From: Anaerolineales bacterium
Lineage (GTDB): Bacteria; Chloroflexota; Anaerolineae; Anaerolineales; VGOW01
Length of the DNA stretch: 6,697 bases
NCBI GenBank assembly: GCA_919901875.1
Contig: CAKKQG010000341.1
Span: 1 to 6,697 of the forward strand
Direction: 5' to 3'
Below the pieces are notes generated by a model. The model was not told the DNA's origin, ran no database searches, and saw nothing but the letters and a program-made list of their open reading frames with translations. How positions within the stretch are numbered: position 1 is the first letter of the stretch; every line of letters begins with the position of its first letter. The position numbers were made by a program, and so were the translations under genes. Of the stretch, positions 6,357-6,697 are shown one piece after another.

Positions 6357-6697
6357 ATGTTAGTTTCGATTCTGATCCCCACCTACAACGAAGCCGCCGA
6401 CATCCGTCAAACACTCAAAGCGGCGATTGCTGTCCGACATTCTCAAAAAGAGATTCTGGTTGTAGACGACGCCTCGACAGACAATACGATCTCGATAGTG
6501 AAGGACTATGCAGATCAAGGTGTAAGTTTGATTGCTCTGCCAAAAAATCGCGGTGTTGCCGCCGCGCGTAACATCGGCTTGCGCCACACTCAAGCCGACA
6601 TCGTGATCATCCTTAACGCCGACGTCATCCTGCCGCCCGACCTGATCGAAAAATTGCTGCCTATTTATGAACAGGGCGCAGACTTTGTGGTGGTCGA
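6357..6697 (+). CDS. GT2 (GT-A fold) glycosyltransferase, 3' truncated by the window
   Basis: The first 113 codons of a family 2 glycosyltransferase, open to the right edge. The start MLVSILIPTYNEA (1-13) is the first strand and nucleotide-binding loop. EILVVDDASTDNT (32-44) carries the paired Asp typical of GT2. KNRGVAAARNIGL (63-75) is the conserved third element. ILNADVILPPD (85-95) stands where the metal-binding DxD is expected, but reads N87-A88-D89; the related N-x-D form occurs in rhamnosyltransferase-like GT2 proteins. The start lies five bases after the stop of the upstream methyltransferase, so the two are probably in one transcript; the only purines close by are in GAAG (6345-6348). 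It is the only GT-A enzyme in the window. Acceptor and donor are unknown. Confidence 0.88.
   Translation, partial: MLVSILIPTYNEAADIRQTLKAAIAVRHSQKEILVVDDASTDNTISIVKDYADQGVSLIALPKNRGVAAARNIGLRHTQADIVIILNADVILPPDLIEKLLPIYEQGADFVVV

Noticed and set aside
6079..6593. Two minus-strand open frames at the right end
   Set aside because: They lie antisense to the second methyltransferase and the GT2 gene, both with unmistakable motifs, and have no domain of their own.

Overview
The window is a dense, entirely plus-strand cluster of surface-glycan assembly genes. It encodes four GT-B-fold glycosyltransferases (three GT4-like, one CgeB-like), two class I SAM-dependent methyltransferases, and the first 113 codons of a GT-A (family 2) glycosyltransferase that runs off the right edge. 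No sugar-nucleotide synthesis, flippase, ABC transporter, polymerase or chain-length gene is visible, so this is an internal piece of a larger O-antigen, exopolysaccharide or glycolipid locus. Base composition is near balanced and GTG starts occur. The intergenic palindromes and short-period repeats resemble what I associate with environmental bacteria such as Chloroflexota (Anaerolineae-like). That assignment is a weak impression, not a demonstrated placement.

Layout. Bases 1-59 form a perfect 14-bp-stem inverted repeat. It is followed by a GT4 glycosyltransferase (85-1236), whose stop overlaps the start of a small methyltransferase (1233-1883) as ATGA. A gap of about 160 bases (1884-2045) is largely filled by an imperfect palindrome built of phased CGAAT/ATTCG boxes. 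A CgeB-like glycosyltransferase (2046-3053) then overlaps by 14 bases a GT4 enzyme (3040-4230). A 65-base gap (4231-4295) contains two kinds of short-period direct repeat. It is followed by a second GT4 enzyme (4296-5501) that is a clear paralogue of the previous one. A second methyltransferase (5479-6351) overlaps that gene by 23 bases, and the GT2 gene begins at 6357, five bases after its stop.

How the genes may work together. The glycosyltransferases would add sugars one after another to a carrier, probably lipid-linked and at the cytoplasmic face of the membrane. The methyltransferases could O- or N-methylate sugar residues or cap the chain. The coupled overlaps suggest three co-translated blocks: GT4 with methyltransferase; CgeB-like with GT4; GT4 with methyltransferase and GT2. 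The three non-coupled junctions are exactly the places where palindromic or short-tandem repeats lie. I see nothing that clearly amounts to a new molecular system. The repeat-filled junctions and the diverged tandem GT4 pair are the most unusual aspects.
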